A program made the translations under genes and the position numbers. From contig CAXXSG010000013.1 in NCBI GenBank assembly GCA_963665915.2, forward strand, positions 310,001-374,000: a DNA stretch of 64,000 bases. Reading direction: 5' to 3'. Below are positions 20,315 through 29,226 of this stretch, in pieces; within the stretch, counting starts at the first letter, position 1; every line of letters begins with the position of its first letter. The notes beneath the pieces were generated by a model that worked only from the letters and a program-made list of their open reading frames with translations, was not told where the DNA came from and made no database searches. This DNA comes from JAFGRU01 sp963665915 (GTDB taxonomy: Bacteria > Desulfobacterota > Desulfuromonadia > Desulfuromonadales > JAAYDE01).

Positions 20315-21606
20315 TGCGATTCCGCCTCCTGTGTCTGTTTTGGCTGGTTTTTTTACCTCTTCCGGTTTCCGCTTTGCAAATCGAGGTTCGTGCTCCGGGG
20401 CAGCAGGCCATTCCCCTGGCAGTCACCGAATTTCTGGCAATGGAAGGGAGTCCACCGCCCGAAGTTTCACGGGAGTTTCATGAGGCCTTATCAAGTGATC
20501 TCGACTTTTCGGGACTGTTCCGACTGGTCGATTCAGAGGCTTTTCTTTCCGATGCCGTGCGCCCGGGACTCGAAACCGGTCAGGTGGAGTTTGGGCAGTG
20601 GCGGACTCTGGGGGCTCAAGCCCTGATCAAGGGCGGCGTTTTTCTGCGCGGGGGCAAGGTGATTGTCGAGGCCAGGCTTTACGATGTCCTCCGCCGTCGC
20701 CTCCTGACCGGCCAGCGCTATTCAGGCGAAGTCAAAGATGTGCGAACCATGGCGCACGCTTTTGCGGACCAGGTTCTTAAGGCCCTGACCGGTGAAATGG
20801 GGCCTTTTAAGGCAAAAATTGCCTATATCTCGGATCAGACAGGCAAAAAAGAGCTCTACCTGATGGATGTGGATGGTCGCCAAGCGGTGCGCCTGACCGA
20901 CCATCGCTCCATCGTTCTCAACCCGGATTTTTCCTCTCGGAGCAAGGAGCTTCTTTTCACCTCTTACCGGGCCGGAAATCCGGACCTATATCGGAAGGAA
21001 ATCTATACCGGCCGGGAAGCCCGGGTTTCCAGCCGTAAAGGCCTTAATATCGCCGGGCGCTTTCGCGGCGACGGCCGGGCCATCGCTCTGACTCTATCCA
21101 TGGATGGGAACAGCGAAATTTACCTGATCGGGACGACCGGGACTATTCACAAACGTCTGACCAAAAACTGGGGAATCGATGTGGACCCAAGCTGGAGCCC
21201 ACGCGGCGACCAGATTGCTTTTGTTTCCGACCGGCTCGGCAATCCGCACATTTATATTCTGGACGTATTTTCCCTGGAAGAGCGGCGCCTGACCTTCGCA
21301 GGGAAATATAATGCCACCCCCGCCTGGAATGCCAAAGAGGACCGCATTGCCTTCAGTCGTCTGGAAGGGCGGACTTTTGATATCTATACCATCCGTGCCG
21401 ATGGCACTGACGAGCGGCGTCTGACCTTCGGGCCGGGCAATAAAGAACACCCCCGCTGGAGTCCTGATGGCCGTTTTCTCGTCTATTCCTCGGATGAAAG
21501 CGGTAAAAAGGCGATTTTTATCATGCGTGCCGACGGAACGGGGCAGAGACGTATATCCCCTCCCGGGTCGAACTGCCTTCATCCCGCCTGGTCGGCTCGC
21601 TGGTGA
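20314..21606 (+). CDS. tolB: Tol-Pal system beta-propeller protein TolB
   Basis: TolB is a periplasmic propeller that shuttles between Pal and TolA. There is a signal peptide (about residues 1-20, ending VSA), an N-terminal alpha/beta domain, and repeated WD40-like blades such as GKKELYLMDVDGRQAVRL and DFDIYTIRADGTDERRL-type strands. Length about 430, as usual. ATG 20314 overlaps the tolA stop (TGATG); a TTG lies one codon upstream. Confidence 0.93.
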   Translation: MRFRLLCLFWLVFLPLPVSALQIEVRAPGQQAIPLAVTEFLAMEGSPPPEVSREFHEALSSDLDFSGLFRLVDSEAFLSDAVRPGLETGQVEFGQWRTLGAQALIKGGVFLRGGKVIVEARLYDVLRRRLLTGQRYSGEVKDVRTMAHAFADQVLKALTGEMGPFKAKIAYISDQTGKKELYLMDVDGRQAVRLTDHRSIVLNPDFSSRSKELLFTSYRAGNPDLYRKEIYTGREARVSSRKGLNIAGRFRGDGRAIALTLSMDGNSEIYLIGTTGTIHKRLTKNWGIDVDPSWSPRGDQIAFVSDRLGNPHIYILDVFSLEERRLTFAGKYNATPAWNAKEDRIAFSRLEGRTFDIYTIRADGTDERRLTFGPGNKEHPRWSPDGRFLVYSSDESGKKAIFIMRADGTGQRRISPPGSNCLHPAWSARW

Positions 21607-21610
21607 TGGC

Positions 21611-21638
21611 TTGTCTTTAAGCAAGCTTGTTGTATAAT
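21611..21638 (+). promoter_or_regulatory. Possible internal promoter for pal
   Basis: A perfect TATAAT at 21633-21638 is preceded at 16 bp by TTGTCT (21611-21616, 4/6 to the -35). It lies in the 98-bp tolB-pal gap and could give pal extra transcription beyond the operon promoter. Confidence 0.5.
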
Positions 21639-21704
21639 CGTGACAATTCTCCCCGAACGGCCACTGTTTGCTTCTGAACCCTAATTTTTACAGGAGATGG
21701 AAAA

Positions 21705-22262
21705 ATGAAAAAACGTAGTGCTTTCAAATGGTTTTTGGTCCTGTCGTTGAGTGTTTTGCTGTGTGCCGCCTGTGCGAAAAAACCTATCTCCACGACTGCG
21801 GAGGACGGCTATGGGAGTGGCGAGGAAGCGATCGACTCATCGGAACTCGGTGCACCTTCTTATGGTGGTATTGGAGAGAGCGCTGTCGGGGAAGCCGGGG
21901 TCGGGCAGGAAGGCCTGGCTGGTGAAATTACCGGCCTTGAGAGGGTCCCGTTCGAATTTGACCAGTACACCCTGACCGGTGAAGCGCGCGAAATTCTGTC
22001 CCGCAATGCCCGTTTTCTCCAGGCTTACCCGAGCACGAAAGTCATGATCGAAGGGCACTGCGATGAGAGAGGCTCGGATGAATACAACCTGGCGCTTGGC
22101 GAAAGAAGAGCCCGGTCTGTCCAGAGCTATCTTGTCACACTCGGCGTCCCCTCCAGCCAGATGTCGATCATTTCTTACGGGGAGGAAATTCCCCTGGATC
22201 CAGAGAGCAGTGAAGAGGCCTGGGCGAAAAACCGTCGAGCGGACTTTAAGCAGGCTCAATAA
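21705..22262 (+). CDS. pal: Peptidoglycan-associated lipoprotein Pal
   Basis: Pal anchors the outer membrane to peptidoglycan and cycles with TolB. The precursor has a lipoprotein signal with Cys23 (CAAC). A Gly/Ser/Glu-rich linker follows, then an OmpA-like domain with FDQYTLTGEA, EGHCDERGSDEYNLALGERRA and a diaminopimelate-binding pattern. Length 185. AGGAG lies 8 nt before ATG 21705. Confidence 0.95.
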   Translation: MKKRSAFKWFLVLSLSVLLCAACAKKPISTTAEDGYGSGEEAIDSSELGAPSYGGIGESAVGEAGVGQEGLAGEITGLERVPFEFDQYTLTGEAREILSRNARFLQAYPSTKVMIEGHCDERGSDEYNLALGERRARSVQSYLVTLGVPSSQMSIISYGEEIPLDPESSEEAWAKNRRADFKQAQ

Positions 22263-22326
22263 TCACAATGGAAAAAACGCTCTTCGGACCTCGCTGCTGT
22301 CGGATGTCCGGAATCGATGCAAAACC

Positions 22327-22356
22327 AGCCGGGATGGCGGGACCCGGCTCTTTTTC
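22327..22356 (+). terminator. Intrinsic terminator between pal and cpoB
   Basis: AGCCGGG (22327-22333) pairs with CCCGGCT (22343-22349) across a 9-nt loop and is followed by CTTTTT. The T run ends just 8 bp before the cpoB GTG, so it may tune cpoB expression relative to pal. Confidence 0.65.
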
Positions 22357-22363
22357 CTAATGG

Positions 22364-23188
22364 GTGAAAGCAGTGAATATCTGGAAAAAATGTTTTTGGT
22401 GTTTTGCACTTTCAGGACTTTTGTCCGGCTGCCTTCCAGTGCAGCAAGAGATGCGCATGGAGCAGGACCTTGGTGAAATGAAACGCCGTCTGGCATTTGT
22501 GGAGCGCAAGATAACGTCGGAAAGTCTCGATATCAAAGATGAAACGGGACGAAGTATGACGGCGTTTACGAAAAGGCAGGCGGACATGGAAGCCAATATG
22601 GATAACCTGCGTGTGGAGCTGCAGACCCTGGAAGGGCGTCTGGAAGAAGTGACCCGGGAAAACCGCCAGCTTCGCGATGAACTGAACCTGATGCGGGATG
22701 ATTTATCCCTCAAAACCGCTGATCTGGAAGATCGCCTGAGCGAAAACGAGAAAACCGCCACAAAAGTTTCTCCGGCGCCGAAAAAAAGCCCGTCACCGGA
22801 GGCCGTTGAAACGAAGCCGGAAGACCTTTACAAGGAAGGCCTCGTCCTGGTTCGGGATAAACAGAAATTTGCCGAGGCCCGCAAGGTGTTTCAGAACTTT
22901 CTGAAGGATTATCCCAGGCATCATCTGGCGGTGAATGCCATGTATTGGATGGGAGAGGCATATTACGGTGAGAAACAGTATGAAAATGCCATTCTCCAAT
23001 TTCAGGATGTCATCCAGAAATACAGCAACCACCCCAAGGCAGCATCGGCCCTTTACAAACAAGCTTTTGCGTTTCATGCCATGGGAGATAAAAAAAATGC
23101 CCAAGTTCTTCTTGAAAAACTGATTCAGGCTCACCCCAAATCCCCTGAGGCCCCTCGGGCGAAGAAAACACTAGCAGGATGGAAATAA
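22364..23188 (+). CDS. cpoB: Cell division coordinator CpoB / YbgF-type TPR lipoprotein
   Basis: CpoB links Tol-Pal action with PBP1B in E. coli. Here a lipoprotein-like signal (LSGC, Cys23) precedes a long coiled coil (about 30-125, heptad-rich), a Pro/Lys linker and a C-terminal tetratricopeptide domain (DLYKEGLVLVRDKQKF, YWMGEAYYGEKQYENAI). Length 274. The lipidation site differs from E. coli CpoB, which is soluble. The start is GTG 22364, with GTG 22373 possible. Confidence 0.88.
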   Translation: MKAVNIWKKCFWCFALSGLLSGCLPVQQEMRMEQDLGEMKRRLAFVERKITSESLDIKDETGRSMTAFTKRQADMEANMDNLRVELQTLEGRLEEVTRENRQLRDELNLMRDDLSLKTADLEDRLSENEKTATKVSPAPKKSPSPEAVETKPEDLYKEGLVLVRDKQKFAEARKVFQNFLKDYPRHHLAVNAMYWMGEAYYGEKQYENAILQFQDVIQKYSNHPKAASALYKQAFAFHAMGDKKNAQVLLEKLIQAHPKSPEAPRAKKTLAGWK

Positions 23189-23703
23189 GCCGTTCTTTCT
23201 TTTTGTGTATTGTCTTCATTTTTTAATTCTTTTCAATCGGATGGACAGGTGGACTTTCGCTTTTGCCGATGGCAGGGCGAAATTTTTACAAAAAGACCTC
23301 GAAAATCTATTGAAGAGCGTTCCCCTCTATTCATCCCATTATTTGAAAAATAAATATTCCCGGGCCGGATTCTGTTGCAGAACAGAATCCGGCCCGTTTT
23401 TTCTGTCAGAAGTGGAAAAAGTTTTCCGCATTTTTAAAAAAGTATCTCCTTTCTTCTTGCATGTAAGAAAAATGTAAGATGCGTCTGCTAAGATGTACCT
23501 TCGCAATAGTCCAGACGGAAAGATTTGTCCTGGCATCATCTTTTTTAATAAAGATGATGCGTGAAATGTTTTTTTTGAGAGCTAATTTTCGGTTTTTTAT
23601 TTTGCGGAGGTATCAAAGAAACCGTCTGATTAATCCACATGATTGCAGGGGAGGAACTTTCGCCAGAGGTTTTATATTTTCAGAAGGACTGAAAAGGGGT
23701 GGT
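23189..23703. other. 515-bp intergenic region after the tol operon
   Basis: Apart from the strong terminator at 23361-23402 the stretch is A/T-rich and I see no convincing gene. An open frame running into the next gene from 23479 lacks a ribosome-binding site and its first 75 residues look non-coding (runs of Phe/Arg). Confidence 0.5.
23361..23402 (+). terminator. Strong intrinsic terminator of the tol-pal-cpoB operon
   Basis: A perfect 16-bp stem (23361-23376 with 23381-23396, starting CGGGCCGGATT) with a 4-nt loop and a T run at 23397-23402. It lies 173 bp downstream of cpoB. Confidence 0.9.
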
Positions 23704-24195
23704 GTGGCTATGTTGGGGGATAACGGAAAGCACTTTGAAACAACTGGCAGTGAAACTTGGCAGGAGTTTATTTCTCTTTTGGTCGAAGCGGCTTTTGAGC
23801 TGGGATACCATGAACTCAACACCTATTATGATGATGGTCCCCTCAAAATGGACTTTATCACACAGCAGAACAACAAGTTTTATGTGTTTGTGCTTATAGA
23901 TGAATTCAAAACTTCCTATGCGCGGATCCTGGGGCCGATCAAGCATTTGGAAAGTGAAGAAGAGGCCGTCTTTTTCCTTATCAAAAACCAGGTTCCCGGG
24001 GCCAAGGTTTATCTCGAAAACGACCTGTTTGAAGATGAGACCTGGATGGCGGTTCTTTCCCAGGACACCCCGGTTGACAGCCGGTTTATCTCCAAGCCCA
24101 TGCTTCTCAAAAGTCTGGAGAAACTGGACGCCGGCCTGTCTTTAATCAAACAGGAGTGCGAGTATCCGCAGAGTCAAGCCGCACATGTTTTCTGA
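23704..24195 (+). CDS. Hypothetical protein
   Basis: I do not recognise this protein. It is about 163 residues, acidic, with no signal or membrane segment. The sequence looks like an alpha/beta fold: an N-terminal helix (WQEFISLLVEAAFELGY), alternating strands (FYVFVLIDEF) and a helical C-terminus. A short-chain or YbjN/secretion-chaperone-like fold is conceivable but unproven. The start is GTG 23704 or ATG 23710, just after AAAGGGG. It stands alone between the tol terminator and the convergent tamB remnant. Confidence 0.6.
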   Translation: MAMLGDNGKHFETTGSETWQEFISLLVEAAFELGYHELNTYYDDGPLKMDFITQQNNKFYVFVLIDEFKTSYARILGPIKHLESEEEAVFFLIKNQVPGAKVYLENDLFEDETWMAVLSQDTPVDSRFISKPMLLKSLEKLDAGLSLIKQECEYPQSQAAHVF

Positions 24196-24238
24196 TGACT
24201 TGTGGTTTGGTCGCGAGACGCCCGTTCCTTTTGAAAAA

Positions 24239-24832
24239 TTATTCAAACTCAATGACATGGAAAAAGTCTACACCGCTTGTATCACCAAGTGTGAATTCAA
24301 CCTCCAGATTTTTTCTCAGCCGATAGCGTAATCGGACCACTCCTTTTTCGCTGAACAGGCGACCCAGGTCGACGTCGGTAAAACGCAGACGCCTTGAAAA
24401 TTCAGGACCTTGAGGTAGCAGCGCCCCCGTCTCAAGGGCGATAATATCCGATTCCGGCTGCTCTGTTCGCATGCGGCGACCCAGGAAAATATAACCGAGA
24501 ATTTCCTTCTCCGGCATGGTTGGCGGTGAATAGAGGGTGATGTCCGGAAATTCAACCGTGCCGGTGACCTTTACTCCTGCACGGACCTTCCCGACTTCCC
24601 GCAAAGCCAGGATGTCCAGGCTGGGGTTGATATGGCCGCGTTTGATGTTCAGTTTTACTTCATAAGTCGTGTAGATGCCGCCACCCGAAAAGAGGTTTTT
24701 TCTCATCCTGCACCCTAATCCCGCATGGTTTGGCAATCTCATCTTTGATGGGCAAAAAATTGCGGATACTCCACGGTTTTCCATAAAAACATATAGACCT
24801 TGAAACTTGTGGTGCTGGTGCCATTTCTGCAT
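24239..24832 (-). pseudogene. Decayed second copy of the tamB 3' end
   Basis: The C-terminal 150 residues align by eye with the C-terminus of the adjacent TamB: SLDILALREVGKVRAGVKVTG here against TLDVLALRTIGDIQAGVRVSG there, and a shared ending SGVDFFHVIEFE / SGADLYYKIEFQ. Relative to TamB it lacks everything upstream, about 8 residues after the KRG/TRG motif and about 45 residues in the middle. The first 40 residues are unrelated. The homology starts near 24706. It is probably a duplication remnant; a translated short protein cannot be excluded. Confidence 0.65.
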
Positions 24833-24864
24833 TCGGAGGCAAGGCTGGCGGCGCGCAGAAAAAA

Positions 24865-27800
24865 TTACTGAAATTCTATTTTGTAATAAAGGTCAGCACC
24901 GCTTTCGACGCCGACGTTGGATTCAACCTCCCAGTGTCGTGACAGGCTGTAACGCATCCGAAAAGCCCTTGCATTGTTCAATAATCCCTGTCCTATACTG
25001 ATATAAAGCTCGGGAGTCAGATACTTGCCGATGGTGATCATCGACGACTCCATATCACCGTTGCCACTCTCGATATCCAGGACATCGAGGCCCAGGCGGC
25101 GCTGCAGCCGGTTCTGGAGGACCGTCGATTCTCCTTGAGAGAGCAGGGCTCCGGCGGCCACCATGAGCATGCTCGACTGGCCGCTGTCGGCACCGATGGG
25201 ATGACCTAGGACGATATAGCTGAGAACGTCGGTATCGGGCATGCCCGGCTCGGAATAGAGCTTCACCACTGGAGCCCGGGGCGTGCCGCTGACCCGAACC
25301 CCAGCCTGAATATCGCCAATGGTGCGCAAGGCCAGAACATCAAGGGTTGGCCGGTCGATGGGTCCGCCGGCGAACAAAATCTTGCCGCGGGTGACCTTGA
25401 GTTTTGCCCCATAGGCTGAATAGGCCCCCTTGACGACATTGATTTCCCCTTGGGCGGTTACATTGGTCGGGCTTCTGGCTATCAGGTTAATGGCTCCATC
25501 GAGACGAGCGTCAATACCGGCAATCTTGAGCAGCACGTGATCGCCCAACTTCAACCGCAGGCGAATGTCGAGATCCAGGGGTGCGGGTTTATTTACCGGC
25601 TGTTCGGCATCGACAATCACCACGTCCTGGCTTCGCTCCACCGGAGGACGCCCCTCCTTTCCGGTAATAAGAACCTCGGGCAGCACCACTTCGCCCCGCA
25701 CCTTCAATTGCTTCAGATCTCCTTCCATCTGCAGGTCGGGCTTGACCTGCATTTGCAATTCGGGCAGGTGGACAAGCTGAAATTTGTCCCCTTTGATGTT
25801 GGCGCGGTAGCCGGCAATCTGCCAGGCATCGAAGCGGATCTCAGCATCCCCCATCAAACGCCCGGATCCGGAACGAAGCTGAAATGATGCTATACGGAGG
25901 CGGTCACCGGTGAATTCAGCCTGCAGGCCCACATCTTTCAGATGGATCCCCGCTGCCGGTAGGTAGCCGCCGGCACCGGTCAAATTCAGGCCGCCCCCGA
26001 AGCGGGGCTCCCTCCAGGAACCGGCGGCAGTGAGATCGAAGTCCAGCGCACCCCGGCTTTCCTGAACCATACCCGGCAACAAGACGGCCAGTAGTCCCTT
26101 TTCTTCCAACTTCCCGGTGAACCGGGCCTGAATTTCCCCTGCCGGATCGAAGGTCGTGGGCAGTCGGGCCGGCAGGGGCAGCCGGAAAGTTCCCTCAAGT
26201 CGACCGTAATCCGAGAGGGCCAACGTTACCTCGCCATTAAGTGACCGGCCCCGCCAGATCCAGTTGAGTTCAGCCTGCTTCATTGTTGCGGAGACCTTCC
26301 CCTCATCGTTTTCGGACCACTCCAGGCGTCCCTCGCCAATTTTGGCGCGGCCGGTTATCTCCACTTGCTGCTCAGGGAACCAGCGCCCCTGAGCCTCTCC
26401 GGACAAATGTCCTGTGAGGGTCAGCCCGTTCGGCAGAAACGGGCGTGCCCGGAGAAGGTCAAGGGCTTTCCAGGTCGCCTGAAAAACACCCTGCTTCGGG
26501 ACTTTCAGGCGACCCGGCTCCAGGGAGTTGACATGCGCAATGAGCTTTCCTCCGTCCTCCAACGCAATATCAACTTCAGCATTCAGGCCGGCAGGACCCC
26601 AACTGAAATCGCTCCGTGCCCGGGAAATGGCAATTGCCAGGTTGTCCCGGGCAATCCGGGCTTTTGTCTCCACCATTCCTTTCACCGCCAGATCGCCGGA
26701 GGTCTGCCAATTTCCCTGAATTTTTCCATTGCTGTCGCCTTTAAGCCGGGTCTCGGGCAGTAACGGTTGCAGGGGCTCCAGGGGCAGGCCGTTCCAATCA
26801 AGAACAAATTCAGCCTGTTTCGGCAAAGCCAGTTGTGCGGGCTGGGCGGAGGTGATTTCAGCTCGCAATCCGTTACCCTGAGGAAGTTCGAGACGCAGAT
26901 CGGCGATCAGCCCCTTGGTCCCCCAGTGGATATCCCCACGGCCCCTGTCGATTTCAAGATTGTCTTCTCCCCGGGTCAGGCTGGCGGTTAAATCGATCAT
27001 GCCGGCCAATTCAACCCCGCCCGATTGCAGCCAGCGCAAATCGGCTGTCGCCGAGGCCGTGCCTTTGGCTTTCGTTTCCCCCAGCCAGGGGTTGGCCTTT
27101 GGCAAAGACAACCTCTCCGCGGACGCCTTCACTTCCCCTCGCAGCGGTTGGAAAAATAAGTCAGCGGCCACATTGACCCGCTCGCCTTTTTGACTGGCCA
27201 GAGCCAGTTTTTCAACCATCAGTTGTTTGGCTGCTAGCACCAAGCTTGCGGGGTTCTCCAGTTTCCAATTTCCGAAACGCCGGTCTTCCCCATTGACATT
27301 CACCAGGCTCCCCCTCCAGTTGCCTTTCTGGTAACCCCCATTAGCTTGGATATTGGCGGCCCCGCCGGGCCAGAGCAACTCAAGACGACCCTGGTGGCCG
27401 GCAAGATTTCCTGTCACTCCCAAGTCAAGGGTGTCAAAGCGGTATTGCTGAAAACTTAAGGATTGCCCGCGGGCCGATACGTTGATGGGTTCGCCCTTTT
27501 TGTGGTGGCGAAGCGCCAGGTCGAGCTTTTCGACCTGGAGGCTTTGGAGAGAAAAGGCCCTGACAAGGCCGTCGAGCTCCCCGCTCAGGTAAGAGTTTTT
27601 CCAGCGAAGCCAGCCGTCAACCGAAATCCGGCCCTTGGTTTCAGGAGCCAGGTCGGTCAGGTTTTGAATATCGGCTTGGATGGAAAGGCGTTCATAGAGC
27701 TTTCCTGAAGCGGCCAGATTGAAACCGTCGCCGTGCAGTTGAAGTTTTTCGATATGGAGATGGTCGCCTGTCGTTTGAGCGCTGGCTTCACCGGTCAGGG

Positions 27801-29127
27801 CTTTGTGCCGAAGACGACTGTCCAAAAGGCGGGCCTTGACTGTGGCAGAAAATGGTTTGTCGCTGGGAATCTTCACACCACCATCCATATCCAAATTAAC
27901 CAGTCCGGGCCAGTCAGCGCTTACAACCCCAGGGTTCAGTCGGCGACAGGTCAGAACCCCATCCGCCTCAAGGCCGTCGGCCCAACCCAGGCTCACGTTT
28001 CCTTTTACCTCCCCTTTGAGCCAGTCCCCCCACAGCGCCGTCAGGGCTAGCGTCTGGGTGGTGCCTGCCAACCGGCCCGCCAACGCGCCCCCCTGCCACC
28101 CGGGAACGTGGTTGACCAGGTGAAAATCCCCCCGGTAGCCGCTCAGCCGGCCCTCTATCTGAAGCTCCCCGTTAATCTTTGTGATGATGCCGGTTTCCTC
28201 CTGCAGATTTAACTCGGCGATGTTCGCCTTCAGGTTCAGTTGAGGATCCGTTTCCAAGGTCAGGTCTCCCCGGACATCGATCTGTCCGGGCCTGTCTGGC
28301 AGGGTCAAGGCTAACGAACTGATCCGCAGGCGGTTTTCTAAAATTGTAAGCGCCGCTTTCAATCGGTACCTCGGTCCTTTTTTGCCGAGCGCTTCGAAAA
28401 ACAGGGTTCCGGCAGCTTCTTCCGATGAATCGGCCCCGCCGAGTTTCCCGTTCAGAACGAACCGGTCGAGACCGGCGAGAGGTTCAGTAAGTGCGACCTC
28501 GGCTTTAAGCTCCAACTCCGGCTCGACCAAGCCGACGCGCAAATCTGCCCGCCCTTCGCCGAAATCGGTTGCCGCTTCAAGCCCCGAGACCGAAAAAGTT
28601 CCTTCGTCCCAGGCCAGGCCCACACTGATTCTGTGGATTGCCACCGGATCACCCGCGGCAGGATGGAGGATTATATCGGTTGCTTCGAGACGCTTGATTT
28701 CGGCCTCAAGGCGAAGTGGCAACCCAGAGAGATGGGGCCAGTTGAAACGGAACGGTTCTCCCTGTTGAGCCTGTTCCACTTCACTTGCCGGTAAGTGCAC
28801 CTCGACCTTCGAGACTTGCAGTTCTTCCACCTCAAGACGACCGCCGAGCAGGCTGGTCAAGTGCCAGCGCAGCAGTAGTTGTCCGACCTCTGCGCCGCCC
28901 TCGGGCCAGTTGACCTGCAATCCTTCGAGACGCAGGTCCTTGGCCATGGTACCGGCCACCTGACCGGCACTGATACTTACCGGTGTCCACCGGGAAACCG
29001 CTTTCAGCAGCCACTCTGCGCCGGACGTAGTCCAGAGAAGCCAGTAGGTCCCCATCCCCAGAATGAGAATCAGGGCCAGGCCTCCTCCAAAAATGTATTG
29101 CAAGATTTTTTTAATGCGCATCTTCAA
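24865..29127 (-). CDS. tamB: Translocation and assembly module protein TamB (AsmA/TamB superfamily)
   Basis: TamB is an inner-membrane-anchored, periplasm-spanning beta-taco protein thought to move phospholipids to the outer membrane and to help TamA with outer-membrane proteins. The 1420-residue protein has an N-terminal TM helix (about 12-32), a very long region of repeating amphipathic beta strands, and a C-terminal DUF490 domain ending in YYKIEFQ (aromatic-rich, as expected for contact with the TamA barrel). The start is TTG 29127 or ATG 29121. tamA lies 99 bp upstream on the same strand. Confidence 0.9.
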   Translation of the reverse strand: MKMRIKKILQYIFGGGLALILILGMGTYWLLWTTSGAEWLLKAVSRWTPVSISAGQVAGTMAKDLRLEGLQVNWPEGGAEVGQLLLRWHLTSLLGGRLEVEELQVSKVEVHLPASEVEQAQQGEPFRFNWPHLSGLPLRLEAEIKRLEATDIILHPAAGDPVAIHRISVGLAWDEGTFSVSGLEAATDFGEGRADLRVGLVEPELELKAEVALTEPLAGLDRFVLNGKLGGADSSEEAAGTLFFEALGKKGPRYRLKAALTILENRLRISSLALTLPDRPGQIDVRGDLTLETDPQLNLKANIAELNLQEETGIITKINGELQIEGRLSGYRGDFHLVNHVPGWQGGALAGRLAGTTQTLALTALWGDWLKGEVKGNVSLGWADGLEADGVLTCRRLNPGVVSADWPGLVNLDMDGGVKIPSDKPFSATVKARLLDSRLRHKALTGEASAQTTGDHLHIEKLQLHGDGFNLAASGKLYERLSIQADIQNLTDLAPETKGRISVDGWLRWKNSYLSGELDGLVRAFSLQSLQVEKLDLALRHHKKGEPINVSARGQSLSFQQYRFDTLDLGVTGNLAGHQGRLELLWPGGAANIQANGGYQKGNWRGSLVNVNGEDRRFGNWKLENPASLVLAAKQLMVEKLALASQKGERVNVAADLFFQPLRGEVKASAERLSLPKANPWLGETKAKGTASATADLRWLQSGGVELAGMIDLTASLTRGEDNLEIDRGRGDIHWGTKGLIADLRLELPQGNGLRAEITSAQPAQLALPKQAEFVLDWNGLPLEPLQPLLPETRLKGDSNGKIQGNWQTSGDLAVKGMVETKARIARDNLAIAISRARSDFSWGPAGLNAEVDIALEDGGKLIAHVNSLEPGRLKVPKQGVFQATWKALDLLRARPFLPNGLTLTGHLSGEAQGRWFPEQQVEITGRAKIGEGRLEWSENDEGKVSATMKQAELNWIWRGRSLNGEVTLALSDYGRLEGTFRLPLPARLPTTFDPAGEIQARFTGKLEEKGLLAVLLPGMVQESRGALDFDLTAAGSWREPRFGGGLNLTGAGGYLPAAGIHLKDVGLQAEFTGDRLRIASFQLRSGSGRLMGDAEIRFDAWQIAGYRANIKGDKFQLVHLPELQMQVKPDLQMEGDLKQLKVRGEVVLPEVLITGKEGRPPVERSQDVVIVDAEQPVNKPAPLDLDIRLRLKLGDHVLLKIAGIDARLDGAINLIARSPTNVTAQGEINVVKGAYSAYGAKLKVTRGKILFAGGPIDRPTLDVLALRTIGDIQAGVRVSGTPRAPVVKLYSEPGMPDTDVLSYIVLGHPIGADSGQSSMLMVAAGALLSQGESTVLQNRLQRRLGLDVLDIESGNGDMESSMITIGKYLTPELYISIGQGLLNNARAFRMRYSLSRHWEVESNVGVESGADLYYKIEFQ

Positions 29128-29226
29128 GCCAAGAGTCTACAGCTCCCTTTCGGCGGACGGAGCGAAAGCATTTAGATCTTTCGATTCCACTATTAATGGG
29201 GAATGATCATGGGTTGATTTCCCCTG

